A stretch of DNA of 13,359 nucleotides. Source: Ruminococcus sp. Lineage in GTDB: Bacteria > Bacillota_A > Clostridia > Oscillospirales > Ruminococcaceae. The stretch lies in contig JAFOMV010000206.1 in NCBI GenBank assembly GCA_017418765.1, positions 1-13,359 on the forward strand, written 5' to 3'. The position numbers and the translations under genes were made by a program. Shown one piece after another: positions 6,467-13,359 of this stretch (its first letter is position 1; each line of letters begins with the position of its first letter). The notes under the pieces were generated by a model that saw only the letters and a program-made list of their open reading frames with translations, searched no databases and was not told the DNA's origin.

Positions 6467-8524
6467 TTAATTCTCAGGAAGTGATGGTATAAGCTTGAGC
6501 ATATATTTCTGTATAGCAAGCGCATCAGTATTTGTGATACCGTCGCTGCCTCCTGAGCAGTCTGCATTTGCTCTGCCCTGCTCTGTGAGCTTATACTTTG
6601 ATGGATTTGCAAGTGACTGCATGATGAGTACAGCGTCTGAAACATTTACCTTACCATCACAGTTAGCATCGCCGTAAGTGATCTTATCTGTATTTGAGGC
6701 AGGCGGTGCTGTTGTAACTGTTTCGCTGTCCGGCTTTGTTCCGCTGTGAGGCAGAGCAGTCTGAATCGGGGCAGGCTCAGTTGAAACTGTTGATGAAGTT
6801 GTTTCAGTCTTTATATCAGGGGATGTGATCTGAGGAGTTGTTGTTCCGCCATATCCCTTTGAACGGCATTCATTGCAAAGCAGTATACCAAGAGGAGAGA
6901 TAATGTAATCCTTTGAATCCTTTGGCATATTCTTTCCGCATATCTCACAAACAACAGTTGCTGCAGGAGGTGCAGTCATAGTAGTTGTGCTTGCGGAAGT
7001 TGTTGTAACAGTTGTCGTTGTTGTAGTGGTAGATGTTATCGGTGAAGGAGCTGCTGTTACAGGAGGCTTTACTGTGCCCTGTGTCGAGCCCTTGCCGCCG
7101 TCGAGATTGCTGCCCTCGCCTGATGCGTAAAACTGAGAAAGTGAAACGCCGTTCTTGCCGAGTGCTACTTCGTGGTCAAGACCTATGTACTTTCCGCTTG
7201 TGGTCTGCCAGAGAGCTTCCTCAAACAGCTCATACTTCGGCTCATTCCACTTGATAGCAGTTCCCTTGCCAGCCTGGAAGCTGAGACCGTCCCAGAGTCC
7301 GCCTGTATCACCTGAGTTTGTATTCAGGCACCAGAAAGTGTGATTGATGTGGTGCTTTATCATGTAATCACGGAGAAGTGTCATCCATTTGAGGTTGTCG
7401 CCCTCCATGTGGCCGCCCCACTCACCTATAAGCTCAGGAGCGATGTCCTCAGCGTTGATATAAGCCCATGTGTCGTACCAGTAGTCGTCGAGAAGTGTCT
7501 GCTCTGTGAAGTCCTTGTCGAACCATGTCTGAGCATAAACTGACGGGCCGTAATCATGAGGTGAATAAACTATCTGTGAAGTTCCCTGCTTTGGCTTTAT
7601 GGGATAATCCCTTGCGCCACGGAAGTTGCCGCCCCACCATGCACCGATATAAGGTGAATCTGTGAGAGAATCAGGCATACCCCAGTAGTCTGATGTTCCA
7701 GGTCTCTTGAGTGACTGCTCAACGCCTTCAACGAGGATAAGAGCATTAGGGTTTACGTCGAGGATAGCCTCAGCACACTTTGTAGCAGCGTATGCCCAGT
7801 TGTTCTCGTCAGTTGAGCCGTCCCACTTAGCTGCCTTCTTGCCTTCCTGACCTTTACCGTGAGGTTCGTTTTTAAGGTCATAAGCAAGGAGAGTATCATC
7901 GTTCTTGTATTTTTCAGCAAGCCATACCAGAGCGTCTATCCATACATCAGTCGTAACGCCTGCCTTGCCGTACCACAGATTATAGTTATGACCTGAATTG
8001 TTTGCATCGGGACTGTGTATATCGATGAATGCCTTTATACCGTGCTCCTTGCACTTCTTCATCATTATGTCGAATACCTGCATACTGTCCTTGGGAGTCT
8101 TGCCGTCCTCAGAGCAGAAATCAGGGTTGATCGTGAATGAAGGATCAGTGTTGCATGAGAAGCTTCCTACCTTATCGGGTTTTCCGTTCATCCATGAAAC
8201 AATGAGTTCGGTGGAGATAGGAAAACGAATAATGTTGATGCCTCGATCAGCTATCTCTGTAAGGCAGTCGTCAGCATCGGCACTCCAAAGGTAGTGCGGA
8301 ACATTCTCACCGCAGTTGAAACCGAACCAGTTAGCACCTGTCAGCCATACCTCATGTCCGTCCTTGTCATAGATACGGCTTCCCTCACAGTGGAGCCAGT
8401 CATCGTTGTTTGTATCTGCGGCGCTGACAGTCAATACAGCTGTATTCCATACCGGTGCTGTACCTGTAAAGGCAAGCGAAGCTGATGAAAACAACGCCAG
8501 TGCAGATCTTGTTATTTTCTTCAT
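6467..8524 (-). CDS. secreted GH5 endoglucanase with zinc-ribbon-like linker module and dockerin (first of three)
   Basis: A 685-residue secreted cellulase. The signal peptide is about 1-36. The GH5 subfamily-1-like domain (about 42-455) has R100, H170, N219-E220 in DLKNEPHG (acid/base E220), H323/Y325 in SPHDYG, E368 in LIGEWGG (nucleophile) and W398. A Thr-rich linker follows, interrupted at 526-553 by a Cys-X2-Cys, 20 residues, Cys-X2-Cys module absent from the two paralogues. A second Pro/Ser/Thr linker (about 560-612) then leads to the dockerin (about 618-681). The ATG at 8524 is preferred over in-frame upstream ATGs. It has AGAGGGG (8533-8539) 8 bases upstream and a good signal peptide, and the ATG at 8632 lies inside the -35 box of the promoter. 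As promoter-proximal gene it is probably the most expressed of the cluster. Confidence 0.93.
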   Translation of the reverse strand: MKKITRSALALFSSASLAFTGTAPVWNTAVLTVSAADTNNDDWLHCEGSRIYDKDGHEVWLTGANWFGFNCGENVPHYLWSADADDCLTEIADRGINIIRFPISTELIVSWMNGKPDKVGSFSCNTDPSFTINPDFCSEDGKTPKDSMQVFDIMMKKCKEHGIKAFIDIHSPDANNSGHNYNLWYGKAGVTTDVWIDALVWLAEKYKNDDTLLAYDLKNEPHGKGQEGKKAAKWDGSTDENNWAYAATKCAEAILDVNPNALILVEGVEQSLKRPGTSDYWGMPDSLTDSPYIGAWWGGNFRGARDYPIKPKQGTSQIVYSPHDYGPSVYAQTWFDKDFTEQTLLDDYWYDTWAYINAEDIAPELIGEWGGHMEGDNLKWMTLLRDYMIKHHINHTFWCLNTNSGDTGGLWDGLSFQAGKGTAIKWNEPKYELFEEALWQTTSGKYIGLDHEVALGKNGVSLSQFYASGEGSNLDGGKGSTQGTVKPPVTAAPSPITSTTTTTTTVTTTSASTTTMTAPPAATVVCEICGKNMPKDSKDYIISPLGILLCNECRSKGYGGTTTPQITSPDIKTETTSSTVSTEPAPIQTALPHSGTKPDSETVTTAPPASNTDKITYGDANCDGKVNVSDAVLIMQSLANPSKYKLTEQGRANADCSGGSDGITNTDALAIQKYMLKLIPSLPEN
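6866..6949 (-). other. four-cysteine zinc-ribbon-like module in the linker of the first GH5
   Basis: Residues 526-553 of the enzyme contain C526-X2-C529 and C550-X2-C553, framed as CEICGK and CNECRSKG. This is the spacing of a small zinc-binding ribbon or treble-clef-like unit. Threonine-rich linker flanks it on both sides. Zinc binding is inferred; two disulfides are the alternative for a secreted protein. Confidence 0.6.
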
Positions 8525-8603
8525 TTTTATTACCCCTCTCATATAGCGCATTGATTTTGCGGCCATGTGCAAATTGGACGCAAGTACGCCTATATTTAAG
8601 TAT

Positions 8604-8632
8604 ATTGTATCATTTAGGCATTCAAAAGTCAA
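8604..8632 (-). promoter_or_regulatory. sigma-A-type promoter of the GH5 operon
   Basis: On the - strand, TTGACT (8632-8627) and TACAAT (8609-8604) are separated by exactly 17 bases. Transcription would start near 8597, leaving a leader of about 73 bases before the ATG at 8524. The leader contains only short weak stems, and no known riboswitch was recognised. This is the only convincing promoter for the three GH5 genes. Confidence 0.8.
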
Positions 8633-8712
8633 TAGATTTCTAACATTTTTAAACAGTTATTCATAGTTTTTCTCAAATTATCATCAGCAGCGAATAAAAT
8701 GTCAAAAAGGTC

Positions 8713-8741
8713 TGGAAAAAAATATCAAGATATGGTATAAT
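8713..8741 (+). promoter_or_regulatory. probable promoter of the PHP phosphatase gene
   Basis: A perfect -10 box TATAAT (8736-8741) lies 30 bases before the start codon. The best -35 match is TGGAAA (8713-8718) at 17-base spacing, which is weak. This promoter is divergent from the GH5 operon promoter about 80 bases away. Confidence 0.55.
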
Positions 8742-8771
8742 AGATTCAAACAGCGACAGGGAGTGTGAAAA

Positions 8772-9617
8772 ATGGTCCTGACAGATTGTCATACACATAC
8801 ACAGTTTTCGGTAGATTCGGAAGCTGATATAGAAAAATGCATCAGACGTGCCATAGAGCTTGGACTTTCCGCCTATGCCATAACCGATCACTGCGAATGC
8901 AACCGCTGGTATTCAAAGGAACATTATCCCGATGAAACTACTTATCAGTACTTCGATTTCGGCAAAGACTTTGAAAACTCCGTTTCTGCTGTTACCGCAC
9001 TGAAACAGAAATACAGCGGAAAGCTTAACCTTATCTGCGGTGTTGAAATGGGACAGGCGACACATAATTATGAAATAGCCGAAAAGATAGTCAGCGACCC
9101 GAGGCTGGACTTCGTTCTGGGTTCCATGCACCAGCTGCCAAAGACCGAGGATTTCTGCTTCATCGACTACCATGAATACTCCCTTGACGGTATCTACGAA
9201 CTGGCACAGCGCTACTTCGAGGAGATACACAAGCTTTGCAAGTGGGGAAAATTCGACGTTCTCGCTCACCTCACCTACTTCATGCGCTATCTGAAATGTA
9301 AGGCGAAAATAGACATCGACATCAGCCGCTTCGACGATATCATAGCCGAAAGCTTCCGTCTTCTCGCTGAAAATGGAAAGGGGCTGGAGATAAACACCTC
9401 CGGAATACGTCAGGGCTTTGGTGACACATTTCCCGATCTGAAATATGTAAAGCTGTTCCGTGAGATGGGCGGAGAAATAATATCCATAGGCTCGGATTCC
9501 CACACTGTCGAGGATATCGGTGCTAATGTGGCTGACGGCATTGAGACTGCACGAGCGGCAGGGTTCACGAGGATCGCTTATTACATCAAAAGGGAACCGA
9601 ATTTTATTGAATTATAA
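8772..9617 (+). CDS. PHP-family phosphatase, histidinol-phosphatase-like (HisJ/HisK type)
   Basis: A 281-residue cytoplasmic metal-dependent phosphatase of the PHP superfamily, probably removing phosphate from L-histidinol phosphate in histidine synthesis. The metal-binding motifs are all present and in order: H7/H9 in CHTHT, D39/H40 in ITDHCE, E92 in GVEMG, H120 in GSMH, H166 in AHLTY, and D242/H244 in GSDSHT. The length matches the HisJ/HisK family (about 260-285). The start ATG has AGGGAG (8758-8763) 8 bases upstream. No other his genes are in the window, so the substrate rests on family similarity. Another phosphoester substrate is possible. Confidence 0.85.
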   Translation: MVLTDCHTHTQFSVDSEADIEKCIRRAIELGLSAYAITDHCECNRWYSKEHYPDETTYQYFDFGKDFENSVSAVTALKQKYSGKLNLICGVEMGQATHNYEIAEKIVSDPRLDFVLGSMHQLPKTEDFCFIDYHEYSLDGIYELAQRYFEEIHKLCKWGKFDVLAHLTYFMRYLKCKAKIDIDISRFDDIIAESFRLLAENGKGLEINTSGIRQGFGDTFPDLKYVKLFREMGGEIISIGSDSHTVEDIGANVADGIETARAAGFTRIAYYIKREPNFIEL

Positions 9618-9636
9618 TTGGGATTAAAAATCAGGA

Positions 9637-9726
9637 ATGCGTAATTGCGGTGTGGGCTGTCGGGGACGCCAGCCCCTACAAAATAATTCAAATCCGTCTC
9701 CGTCAGGGGACACCGAAATTCCGCAT
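9637..9726. repeat. small inverted-repeat element (MITE- or REP-like)
   Basis: About 90 bases between two genes are bounded by a 17-base inverted repeat: 9637-9653 against 9710-9726, matching at 15 of 17 positions. Inside are two further hairpins: GGGCTG (9654-9659) with CAGCCC (9670-9675), and GTCTCC (9696-9701) with GGGGAC (9706-9711, one G-U pair), giving a cloverleaf-like fold. A tandem CGAATTA repeat lies just outside on the right (9729-9742). It has no coding capacity. An ORF reading through it into the downstream gene is rejected as an N-terminal extension. Confidence 0.6.
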
Positions 9727-9763
9727 CACGAATTACGAATTAAATCAGAAAGGATATGATACT

Positions 9764-10243
9764 ATGAAAAATGAGATAATCAAAATATTACAGCAGAACG
9801 CCCGTATCTCAAATACAGCAATTGGCGAAATGCTTGGTATAACCGCAGAAGAAGCCGCCGCTGAGATAGCAAAACTGGAAAAAAGCGGCGTTATCAAGGG
9901 CTACAGCGTTATCGTGGACGAGGAAAAATACGACAAATCCACCGTATACGCTACAATCGAACTGAAAGTCACTCCTCAGCGTGACTGCGGATTTGACGAT
10001 ATCGCAAAGACTATCATGATGTACGACGAGGTAGAGAGCGTAAGCCTTATGTCATCGGGTGCGTATGACCTTGCCGTTGAGGTAAAGGGCAATGACCTGC
10101 GTGATGTGGCATTCTTCGTTTCAGAGAGACTTGCTACTATCGATGGTATTCTCTCGACTTCTACACACTTCATTCTGAAAAAATACAAGGAAAAGGGCAT
10201 TTTCATTGATAATGAGGAGCCCGATGAAAGGGGACTCGGCTGA
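9764..10243 (+). CDS. Lrp/AsnC-family transcriptional regulator
   Basis: A 159-residue DNA-binding regulator of the feast/famine type. The winged helix-turn-helix is about residues 3-50, with ARISNTAIGEMLGIT as the helix-turn-helix core. A RAM/AsnC ligand-binding domain (about 62-140) includes the GAYDL motif at 99-103. These proteins usually form dimers or octamers that respond to amino acids. The ATG at 9764 is chosen over an ATG at 9650. AGAAAGGA (9747-9754) lies 9 bases upstream, and the extra 38 residues would be translated from the inverted-repeat element. It is followed after 2 bases by an aminotransferase, which suggests control of amino-acid metabolism and possibly autoregulation of the operon. 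The ligand is unknown. Confidence 0.87.
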   Translation: MKNEIIKILQQNARISNTAIGEMLGITAEEAAAEIAKLEKSGVIKGYSVIVDEEKYDKSTVYATIELKVTPQRDCGFDDIAKTIMMYDEVESVSLMSSGAYDLAVEVKGNDLRDVAFFVSERLATIDGILSTSTHFILKKYKEKGIFIDNEEPDERGLG

Positions 10244-10245
10244 TC

Positions 10246-11430
10246 GTGATAGATTACGATAAGATTCTTTCAAATAAAATAAAAAATATAAAGCCTTCCG
10301 GAATACGTAAATTCTTTGACATCGCAGGCACTATGGAAGACGTTATCTCCCTCGGTGTCGGCGAACCCGACTTCAATACCCCCTGGGTAATACGCAAAGC
10401 CGCTATACAGACTCTCGAACGAAAGCATATCATCTACGGACCGAACAAGGGTATCGTTCCCCTGAGAGAAGCCATAACCGATATGATAAACAAGAAGCAT
10501 GGTGTTCAGTACGACTCCGACAAGGAACTCATCGTAACTGTCGGCGGCTCGGAAGCTATCGATCTTGCTGTTCGTGGACTCATTGATCCCGGCGATGAAG
10601 TGCTGGTCGTTGAGCCATGTTTCGTGTGCTATGCTCCCCTCGTTGAACTGGCAGGCGGTGTGGCTGTACCTGTGCCTACACGCATTGAGAACAACTTTAA
10701 ACTGACAGTCGAGGACTTCAGGGATAAGGTAACAGAGCGTACAAAACTGCTTATTCTCCCATTCCCGAACAACCCTACAGGTGCTATCATGACTAAGGAA
10801 GACTTAGAGCCTATCGCTGAATTTCTCCGTGATACGAATATAATGGTGCTGTCAGACGAAATATACTCAGAGCTTACATATGGCAGAAAGCACTGCTCAA
10901 TTATCGAACTGGACGATATGAGAGAGCGTACCATCTATGTCAACGGCTTCTCGAAAGCCTACGCTATGACAGGATGGAGACTTGGCTATGTTGCCGCTCC
11001 TGAACCCATAATATCGCAGATATTCAAGATACATCAGTACGGTATCATGTGCAGTCCGTACATAAGTCAGAATGCCGCTGTTGAAGCCCTTACCTCATGC
11101 GATAATGAGGTAAAGAAAATGGTAAAGGAATACAACGTCCGCCGCCGCTATCTGGTCAGCGAATTCAACCGTCTGGGACTTTCCTGTTTCGAGCCCGAGG
11201 GTGCATTTTACGTGTTCCCCTGCATAAAGAAGACAGGTCTGAGCAGTGAGGAATTCTGCGAAAGACTGCTCTACGAGGAAAGAGTTGCAGCTGTCCCCGG
11301 AAGTGCATTCGGTGAAAGCGGCGAGGGCTATATGCGAATCTCCTATGCTTACTCGCTGAAGCACCTCATGGAAGCTGTAAGCCGGATCGAGAAGTTCCTC
11401 AAAAAGCTGGAGGCTGAAAAGAATGGCTGA
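10246..11430 (+). CDS. class I/II pyridoxal-phosphate aminotransferase
   Basis: A 394-residue fold-type I aminotransferase, probably acting on aspartate or aromatic amino acids. Visible are the substrate-proximal GVGEPDF motif (37-43), N176 in NNPTG, D204 and Y207 in SDEIY, the PLP-binding K237 in NGFSKAYAMTGWRLG, and R364 in MRISY, which binds the substrate carboxylate. The length is normal for the family. Translation starts at GTG, with AAAGGGG (10227-10233) about 12 bases upstream, only 2 bases after the regulator's stop. This implies translational coupling. An Lrp-type regulator directly ahead of such an aminotransferase fits amino-acid-responsive control. The exact substrate cannot be read from the sequence. 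Confidence 0.9.
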   Translation: MIDYDKILSNKIKNIKPSGIRKFFDIAGTMEDVISLGVGEPDFNTPWVIRKAAIQTLERKHIIYGPNKGIVPLREAITDMINKKHGVQYDSDKELIVTVGGSEAIDLAVRGLIDPGDEVLVVEPCFVCYAPLVELAGGVAVPVPTRIENNFKLTVEDFRDKVTERTKLLILPFPNNPTGAIMTKEDLEPIAEFLRDTNIMVLSDEIYSELTYGRKHCSIIELDDMRERTIYVNGFSKAYAMTGWRLGYVAAPEPIISQIFKIHQYGIMCSPYISQNAAVEALTSCDNEVKKMVKEYNVRRRYLVSEFNRLGLSCFEPEGAFYVFPCIKKTGLSSEEFCERLLYEERVAAVPGSAFGESGEGYMRISYAYSLKHLMEAVSRIEKFLKKLEAEKNG

Positions 11431-12289
11431 AAAAATGGCCGTAAAGACTGCGGCAAAGATAAATCTTGCCCTTGACGTTACCGGAAAGCTGGATAACGGC
11501 TATCACACCCTTGAAAGCGTTTTTCAGTCAGTGGGACTTTATGACGAAGTTACCGTTGAGCTTGCAGATGAGATATCTGTAAGCTGCGATGTTCCCGAAG
11601 AATTTGCACAGTCCGACGAGATACCATGCGATGAGCGCAATATCGCATACAAGGCCGCCAAGCGATTTTTCGAGAACGCCGGCATCAGCGGAGGCTGCCG
11701 TATACACATAAAAAAAGGCATTCCCTCACAGGCCGGTATGGGCGGAGGAAGTGCCGATGCAGCTGCTGTACTATATTGTCTCAGCAAGCTGACAGGAAAG
11801 GATATCACTGCTCCCGAAAAGATAGGTGCTGATGTACCGTTCATGCTGACAGGAGGTACTGCTTATGTGGAAGGCATAGGTGAGAAGATAACTCCCATTG
11901 CCGATTATTCTGGAAGAATTCTGGTCATCGGCAAAGGAAAAGAGGGCGTTTCCACAGCCGAGGCATATGGCAATATCGACGCTCTCCCCTCACCTGTTCA
12001 TCCCGAGACCTCAAAGCTGACGGACGCTATAAACAGCGCTCCCAATGAAGCTTACAAATACTTCGGCAACCTTTTTGAACAGGCGGTACAGCTTGAAGAA
12101 GTTGACTCCATCGAATCGATAATGCTGAACAAAGGCGCACTCCGTGCTGTTATGACAGGCAGCGGTTCAGCTGTTTTCGGACTTTTTGAGAGCCGTGAAG
12201 AAGCTGATCTCTGTGCTGACAAGCTGAAAAAGCAGGGCTATTTTGCTCAGGTTTGTGAGACAGTATCAGAAAGCATCACGGAATTATAA
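11423..12289 (+). CDS. ispE: 4-diphosphocytidyl-2-C-methyl-D-erythritol kinase
   Basis: A 288-residue GHMP kinase catalysing the ATP-dependent phosphorylation step of the MEP pathway to isoprenoid precursors. Diagnostic parts are the catalytic K12 in AKINLALDV, the glycine-rich ATP loop at 101-113 (PSQAGMGGGSADA), D137 in GADVPF, and the C-terminal TGSGSAVFG motif (245-253). The helix between LSKLTGK and GADVPF is about 9-10 residues shorter than usual, in frame. The gene overlaps the end of the aminotransferase by 8 bases, with GGAGG (11409-11413) 9 bases before the ATG. This indicates coupling within one operon. It is followed by a terminator. Confidence 0.92.
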   Translation: MAEKMAVKTAAKINLALDVTGKLDNGYHTLESVFQSVGLYDEVTVELADEISVSCDVPEEFAQSDEIPCDERNIAYKAAKRFFENAGISGGCRIHIKKGIPSQAGMGGGSADAAAVLYCLSKLTGKDITAPEKIGADVPFMLTGGTAYVEGIGEKITPIADYSGRILVIGKGKEGVSTAEAYGNIDALPSPVHPETSKLTDAINSAPNEAYKYFGNLFEQAVQLEEVDSIESIMLNKGALRAVMTGSGSAVFGLFESREEADLCADKLKKQGYFAQVCETVSESITEL

Positions 12290-12313
12290 CTGTTCCTTGC
12301 AGTATAAAAAACA

Positions 12314-12350
12314 GAGGGAAACTCTCTTAAAAAGAGTTTCCCTCATTTTT
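12314..12350. terminator. bidirectional terminator between convergent genes
   Basis: A perfect 12-bp stem pairs 12314-12325 with 12333-12344, with a 7-base loop. It has a T run on the + side (12346-12350) and an A run on the left (12306-12311), which reads as T's on the - strand. It serves ispE and the convergent acidic protein gene. Confidence 0.9.
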
Positions 12351-12394
12351 ACGTGTAAGACTGGTGTAAAATATCACGTTTATGCTGATAATTT

Positions 12395-12916
12395 TTATTT
12401 TTCTTCTGTCTTCTCAGCTTCTTCGTTAAGTTCTTCAACTTCCTCAATTGTGAGGTCATCGTAATCAAACTCAAGAAGCTCATTGCAGTTCGGGCAGTTC
12501 ATAGAGCCTTCTTCGATCATACCTTCGTCGAGGAGAATAGTATCTCCGCAGGTAGGACATGTGATCTCATAAAGCTCATCGTCGTCCTCATCAAAATCGA
12601 AATCATCATCGTCATCCCAGTCATAGGAATCCCAGTCTCCGTCATCCTCGTCACAGTTATCGCAGTCGCCGCTGCATTCGTCGCAGTCCAGATCATCTTC
12701 GTAAAGATCATCCTCAACCGCACCAAGATCCTGATCAAGGATATCGCAAAGCTCTGTAAGCTCGTCTACCTGTGACTGGAGGTCCTCAACATAGAGCACC
12801 ATTTCTGACATAACATCAGCCATCTGTATGAGTGCCTTGCCCTCTTTAGTTGTCTTGTCGATCTCGAGACCTTCAAGGAGGCCCTGTAAGTATGACATTT
12901 TCTCGGTAAGCTTCAT
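12395..12916 (-). CDS. acidic zinc-ribbon protein with CD1247-type N-terminal domain
   Basis: A 173-residue, very acidic protein conserved in Clostridia; its function is unknown. The N-terminal helical, partly coiled-coil region (about 1-70, starting MKLTEKMSYLQGLLEGL) matches the domain named after Clostridioides difficile CD1247. A central Asp/Glu-rich stretch follows (about 66-115). A C-terminal zinc ribbon has C120-X2-C123 and C141-X2-C144. Odd here is an extra cysteine cluster inside the acidic stretch: C78, C81, C85, C88. No signal peptide is visible. The start is fixed by a very strong AGGAGG (12925-12930) 8 bases upstream. It lies 44 bases after efp on the same strand and is probably co-transcribed with it, which may hint at a translation-related role. 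Confidence 0.83.
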   Translation of the reverse strand: MKLTEKMSYLQGLLEGLEIDKTTKEGKALIQMADVMSEMVLYVEDLQSQVDELTELCDILDQDLGAVEDDLYEDDLDCDECSGDCDNCDEDDGDWDSYDWDDDDDFDFDEDDDELYEITCPTCGDTILLDEGMIEEGSMNCPNCNELLEFDYDDLTIEEVEELNEEAEKTEEK

Positions 12917-12960
12917 TTCAAGCTCCTCCTCCCGATATATAGATAAATTGATTGCTTTGA

Positions 12961-13359
12961 TTATGCTCTTGACATATATTCGCCTGTTCTTGTATCGATC
13001 TGTATCTTTTCGCCTTCGTCGATAAAGAGAGGAACCTTGATCTCTGCACCTGTCTCAACAGTAGCAGGCTTTGTAGCATTTGTAGCTGTATCGCCCTTGA
13101 AACCCGGATCTGTCTGAGTAACTACCAGCTCTACGAAGTTAGGCGGCTCAACACCGAAAACGCTGCCCTTGTATGAGAGCACCTTACAGATCATATCTTC
13201 CTTAACGAACTTGAAGCTGTCAGGGAGCTTGTCTGCGCTGATCGGAACCTGCTCGTAAGACTCAAGGTCCATGAAGTAGTAGAGATCACCGTCATTGTAG
13301 CTGTACTGCATATCCTTTCTCTCAACATAAGCTGTTGGGAACTTAGCTGTTGGGTTGAA
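12961..13359 (-). CDS. efp: elongation factor P, C-terminal part (cut by window edge)
   Basis: The visible 132 residues, of about 185 in the family, cover the end of domain I plus domains II and III of EF-P, which relieves ribosome stalling at proline stretches. The frame is open to the window edge, reading ...AYVERKD before [15 protein letters not shown], so the ATG at 13311 is internal and not the start. The C-terminal signature [10 protein letters not shown] is present. The N-terminal tip, which enters the ribosome, lies outside the window, so its modification residue cannot be judged. The gene is followed after 44 bases by the CD1247-type gene. Confidence 0.95.
   Translation of the reverse strand, partial: FNPTAKFPTAYVERKDMQYSYNDGDLYYFMDLESYEQVPISADKLPDSFKFVKEDMICKVLSYKGSVFGVEPPNFVELVVTQTDPGFKGDTATNATKPATVETGAEIKVPLFIDEGEKIQIDTRTGEYMSRA

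Noticed and set aside
8525..8597. Possible riboswitch in the leader of the GH5 operon
   Set aside because: Only 4-bp weak stems and no recognised aptamer motif or terminator/antiterminator pair.
8525..8632. N-terminal extension of the first GH5 from an ATG at 8632
   Set aside because: That ATG lies in the -35 box of the operon promoter and the extension would hide the signal peptide; the ATG at 8524 has a good ribosome binding site.
8913..9503. 196-codon open frame on the - strand inside the PHP gene
   Set aside because: It is a shadow of the PHP gene, which has all its metal-binding motifs; the antisense frame has no recognisable domain or ribosome binding site.
9613..9618. TATAAT at the end of the PHP gene as promoter of the Lrp operon
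   Set aside because: No -35 box at suitable spacing and it is about 145 bases from the start codon with the repeat element between; AT-rich chance match is likely.
9650..9763. 38-residue N-terminal extension of the Lrp-type regulator
   Set aside because: It is encoded by the inverted-repeat element and does not resemble the family; the ATG at 9764 has AGAAAGGA upstream.

Overview
The window looks like a chromosomal segment of a fibre-degrading, cellulosome-forming Ruminococcus (cluster IV / Oscillospiraceae). R. albus or R. champanellensis is my best guess, made from protein style alone. The main reasons are four large secreted glycoside hydrolases, each ending in a Thr-rich linker and a dockerin. 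The flanking genes (an efp and CD1247-type gene pair, PHP phosphatase, ispE) are typical of Clostridia.

Left half (1-8524), plant polysaccharide degradation. A GH26 beta-mannanase on the + strand (CBM35, GH26, an unassigned beta-rich domain, dockerin) has a clear promoter. It converges on three tandem paralogous GH5 (subfamily 1-like) cellulases with dockerins on the - strand. The two converging units are separated by two back-to-back terminators. The three GH5 genes probably form one operon from a strong sigma-A-type promoter at 8604-8632, with a terminator-like hairpin between the first and second genes. The first-transcribed GH5 carries a small four-cysteine zinc-ribbon-like module inside its linker, the most unusual feature seen here. 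The mannanase and the last GH5 share a 56-bp perfectly identical dockerin segment in inverted orientation.

Right half (8525-13359), housekeeping genes. A PHP-family histidinol-phosphatase-like gene is divergent from the GH5 operon. Next come a small imperfect inverted-repeat element (9637-9726) and a tight three-gene unit: Lrp/AsnC-type regulator, class I aminotransferase and ispE. This unit ends at a bidirectional terminator. On the opposite strand lie an acidic zinc-ribbon protein with a CD1247-type N-terminus and, upstream of it, the 3' part of efp, which is cut by the window edge.

The dockerins should anchor the four enzymes to a scaffoldin, so mannanase and endoglucanases could act together on glucomannan and cellulose. 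No scaffoldin or cohesin lies in the window. No tRNA, rRNA, CRISPR array or insertion sequence was seen, and no stretch over 300 bases lacks a gene.
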